NCBI GenBank assembly: GCA_022385805.1
Contig: MU277700.1
Location: forward strand, 50,583 to 114,582
Reading direction: 5' to 3'
Origin: Pilatotrama ljubarskyi
Taxonomy: Eukaryota > Basidiomycota > Agaricomycetes > Polyporales > Polyporaceae
DNA: 64,000 bases
The notes beneath the pieces are model-generated. The model did not search any database. It saw only the letters and a program-made list of their open reading frames with translations, and was not told the origin of the DNA. The translations under genes and the position numbers were made by a program. Positions 61,264 through 64,000 of this stretch are shown in pieces. Position 1 is the stretch's first letter. Each line of letters starts with the position of its first letter.

Positions 61264-64000
61264 ATGCCCACCGGTCTCAAGGCAAACCCGCACAAGAACT
61301 CTCTGGACATCCGTCTCGCGGAATCGGTCGTCTTCCTTCGCGCCGGAGATGCCACTGGCCGCCAAAGAAACCTCCAGGCCGATGCGCCGCCGGGCATGGT
61401 TCGAGGCCTCCTCGTCCTGAATTTGGCCAAACCTACGAGGATCACTAGCATCGAGATAGAGCTGGTCGGGAAGACGGTGACAGCATGGCCTGAAGGTGAG
61501 CAGTGATATCATCGCAACTCGCTATCACACAGGCCTGAGCTTCTTTCAGGCGTGGGCGCGCGCAGGATAGAGATAACGGAAGAACATGAGATCTACTCGC
61601 AATCCTATGTGTTCTTCCGCGCCGGTCATACTCCTGGAACAGGCTCACGCCGCAATCTGTCCGTGGGGCCCGGCCTCTCTCTGGACCACGAAGACGAAGA
61701 TCATTCGGAACGGTCAAGCTATGTACAGCCCGAAGGTCGAACAGAAGAAGAGCGTGGAAGGTCCCCCCATCCGCACAACTTGGAGGAAAGCAGAACCCAT
61801 AGACGTTATATGAGCGTTGACCAGACTCATTTCCAACGTTCCTTCGTCGCACATCGCCAAAATGCGGACCCGCAACCCCATCTCCCTCTCACACCTCCGT
61901 ATTCCCCCACGTATTCACCTGACGTTACCCCGCATCTGAGTCCAACGACTACTATGGTCATGCAGCGCTGGCCTCTCGGCACTTACGACGAGTCCCCGGC
62001 TCGAAGCTTGGAGGATATAAGGCGCGCATTCCAGTCGGAACTAGACGGCGACCATTATTATAACAGTGGGTGTTGTTCCTACGTCTTCGGGTATCTTGGC
62101 ACTGAACGTTGTAAGTCAGATGTTGCATATGATCGCACACGCTCCCAGTCCAGGACAGGCGGATCATCTTCGAGCATATGGTCTCCTCGCGACATGCCAG
62201 ATTCACGCCGCGTCAGCTTTGACGAAGACCGCGAGTTCCAGGTCGGCAGTAGCTCAACTCAACTACCCCAGCGTCCTCCGTCACAGCCGCCTGTGCGAGG
62301 AAGCAGTTCGCGTACGCCGTCGAGACATAGGGATATGGACGGCGAGGATACTCTACGCGGGAGGAAACACAAGCGCTTCCCGTTTGCGAGTGCACTGTTG
62401 GAAGCGATGAAGGAGCGCGTGCGGTCGAAGTCTCCCATGGTTGAGCATGAAGGCGGACGCCCCGGAGATGTCACGCCTCCTCGAGGTCGACCGCGCGATC
62501 GTGTCATTGTGGAGGAGCCGGAGAAACCGGTGCACAAAGAGCTCTCGGCGCTTGAAAAGGTCAGCGAGGCTCTAGGATTCGAGGTGGATGATGGGCGGGA
62601 GCACGGGGACGGTTGGAAAGAATTCAGGAAGGGTGCGTTTTGGAGCATTCCCATTGCATGTGGAGGCGTCTGACTCTGAAGGCAGGCGTGTACACATACC
62701 CTATATCCTTCGCCATCCCAGCAAACTCGCCGCCCACCTTACACGTAGACTACGGTCATGTGTCATGGAAGCTGAAAGCCGTTGTGCATCGTCCAGGAGC
62801 GTTCAAGGCGAAGCTGCAGACGTCGCAAGAAGTCACCGTCGTCGCGACGCCATGCGAAGACGATACCGAGGAGTCCGAGAGCATCATCGTCGAGAGACAG
62901 TGGGATACGCAGATGCAGTATCTCATCGTCATCTCCGGACGCAGCTTCCCGCTGGGCGGCGTCATGCCGATCAGTATGACCTTCATGCCGTGGACGAAGA
63001 TGAAGATCCATCGCATATCCGTGCTCATTGAAGGTAAGTCTGCATTTGATTTCTCTATGCCCGCCTTCTCACAGGCATCTATGTGAATTGTAGAGCGCGT
63101 GGACTATTGGACGCAGTTCAGGCGTATAGCACGTACCGATCCTATCAATAGGATATCACTGCTAGCACTGAAGTATCCGAAGAAGGACGGGCCGCCAATC
63201 CTTCCGCTACTGTCGGATGATCCGGACGCGTTCAGGCAGTCGCCTCTGGCAGAAGTAGTCGACCCGAGTGAGGATCTAGGCGAAGTGGTCTCGAGCCTGA
63301 TGGGTCCGGGACCGTGGACGCTTCGGAAGAACCTGCAACTGCCTAAGGCCGGAGACTCGCTGCACACGACGAACAAGAACCGGCGAAGCAACATCTCTGT
63401 CTCGCACATGCTGAAGGTCATCTTCCGCGTCGAGCGTGGCGATGACTATGCAGTCGACCCTGCATCCGGCAAGCGGAAGCTTTTTGACATCGTCGTCCAG
63501 ACTCCTGTTCATATCCTCTCAGTAAGTGCTATGCGTCGGCTCTCGTTGCCTCCCGTTCTCACCGTTCCCCCGTAGCACCTCTGCAACCCCGAGTACATTT
63601 CCCTCCCGCCGTACTCACAAATTCCTGATGCGACCAACTCCGTTCCCGCCGCTGCACACCCCGCGCTCAGCATCCTCGCCGACGGCGACATCTTCGTCGC
63701 CCCTCCCACCCTCGCCAGCCCGCTCCCCCATTCCGGCTCAGGCTCGCACACGCCCGTTCGCTCCGCGTCCGTCTCCGCGTACCCCTCCATATCCGCGGCG
63801 AGCTCGATCTCGGGACACACGCCCTCCCCCGGTCACCTTCATCGCATGGAATCGGGCATGTCGGAGGAGTCCCTCCCGCCAAGCGGGGCGCAGAGCCCTG
63901 TGGCGGCCGTCGTCAGCCCGCCGCTGTCGCGCAGGCACTCGTTGCAGGAGCGCGCGACGACGGAGCTGTTCGAGCGGCTCATCACTGGGGAAGTGAGCGA
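61264..64000 (+). CDS. Arrestin-related trafficking adaptor (partial)
   Basis: Exons 61264-61495, 61550-62632, 62686-63033, 63094-63531 and 63576 onward, cut by the window end. Alpha-arrestins recruit Rsp5/NEDD4 ubiquitin ligases to membrane transporters for endocytosis. Evidence: arrestin N-half strands LDIRLAESVVFLRAG and GLLVLNLAKPTRITSIEIEL, VGKTVTAWPEGVGARRIEI, then a long Ser/Arg/Pro-rich insertion (about 61620-62630), then arrestin C-half strands VYTYPISFAIPANSPPTLH, YGHVSWKLKAVVHRPGAFKA, LIVISGRSFPLGGVMPISMT and FDIVVQTPVHILSHLCNPEY. The tail is Ser/Pro-rich. I see LPPY but no canonical PPxY in the visible part. The insertion splits the arrestin N-half and may be regulatory. Start chosen at the first ATG before the first conserved strand. 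Confidence 0.87.

Overview
This window is nuclear DNA of a filamentous basidiomycete, most likely an Agaricomycete. Genes are compact and split by many 50-75 nt introns with GTRNGT donors. The most telling content is two FunK1-type fungal protein kinases and a pair of paralogues whose homologues I recall only as uncharacterised proteins of mushroom-forming fungi. I cannot name the species from sequence alone. Gene models were built by hand from protein homology, splice-site signals and reading-frame continuity. Where I list exons with confidence, their lengths sum to a whole number of codons.

Layout. 0-13 kb: FunK1 kinase (-), glutathione S-transferase (+), steroid 5-alpha-reductase-like protein (+), RER1 (-) divergent from a glycerate-kinase-like P-loop kinase (+), tRNA-Thr(UGU) (-), Hub1 (+), uncharacterised paralogue A (+) and a PTRHD1-like protein (-). 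13-21 kb: a 12-exon amidohydrolase (+) with an in-frame TAG, then weakly coding DNA with possible membrane-protein genes (-). 21-32 kb: eIF4G (+), mitochondrial Hsp70/Ssc1 (+) preceded by a perfect heat-shock element, and an ACAD10/11-type aminoglycoside-phosphotransferase-fold kinase (-). 32-41 kb: a small unknown gene (+), paralogue B with an added repeat-like region (-), TIM22 (-) divergent from the PP2A leucine carboxyl methyltransferase (+), and a TMEM70/186-like membrane protein (-) divergent from dynactin p25 (+). 41-52 kb: TRK potassium transporter (+), second FunK1 kinase (+), and an isocitrate-lyase/PEP-mutase-family enzyme (-). 52-55 kb: no gene I can defend. 55-60 kb: two tandem flavocytochrome b2 (L-lactate dehydrogenase-like) genes (+). 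61-64 kb: an arrestin-related trafficking adaptor (+) cut by the window end.

Most genes are unrelated housekeeping functions: translation initiation, mitochondrial import and folding, Golgi retrieval, K+ uptake and dynein motility. TIM22, Ssc1 and the TMEM70/186-like protein all concern mitochondria, but their spread gives no sign of a functional cluster. The points that deserve a second look are gene structure (GC-AG introns, 8-16 nt microexons, intron gain or loss between tandem copies, stop-free introns of length 3n), the nonsense codon in the amidohydrolase, and the uncharacterised A/B paralogue family.
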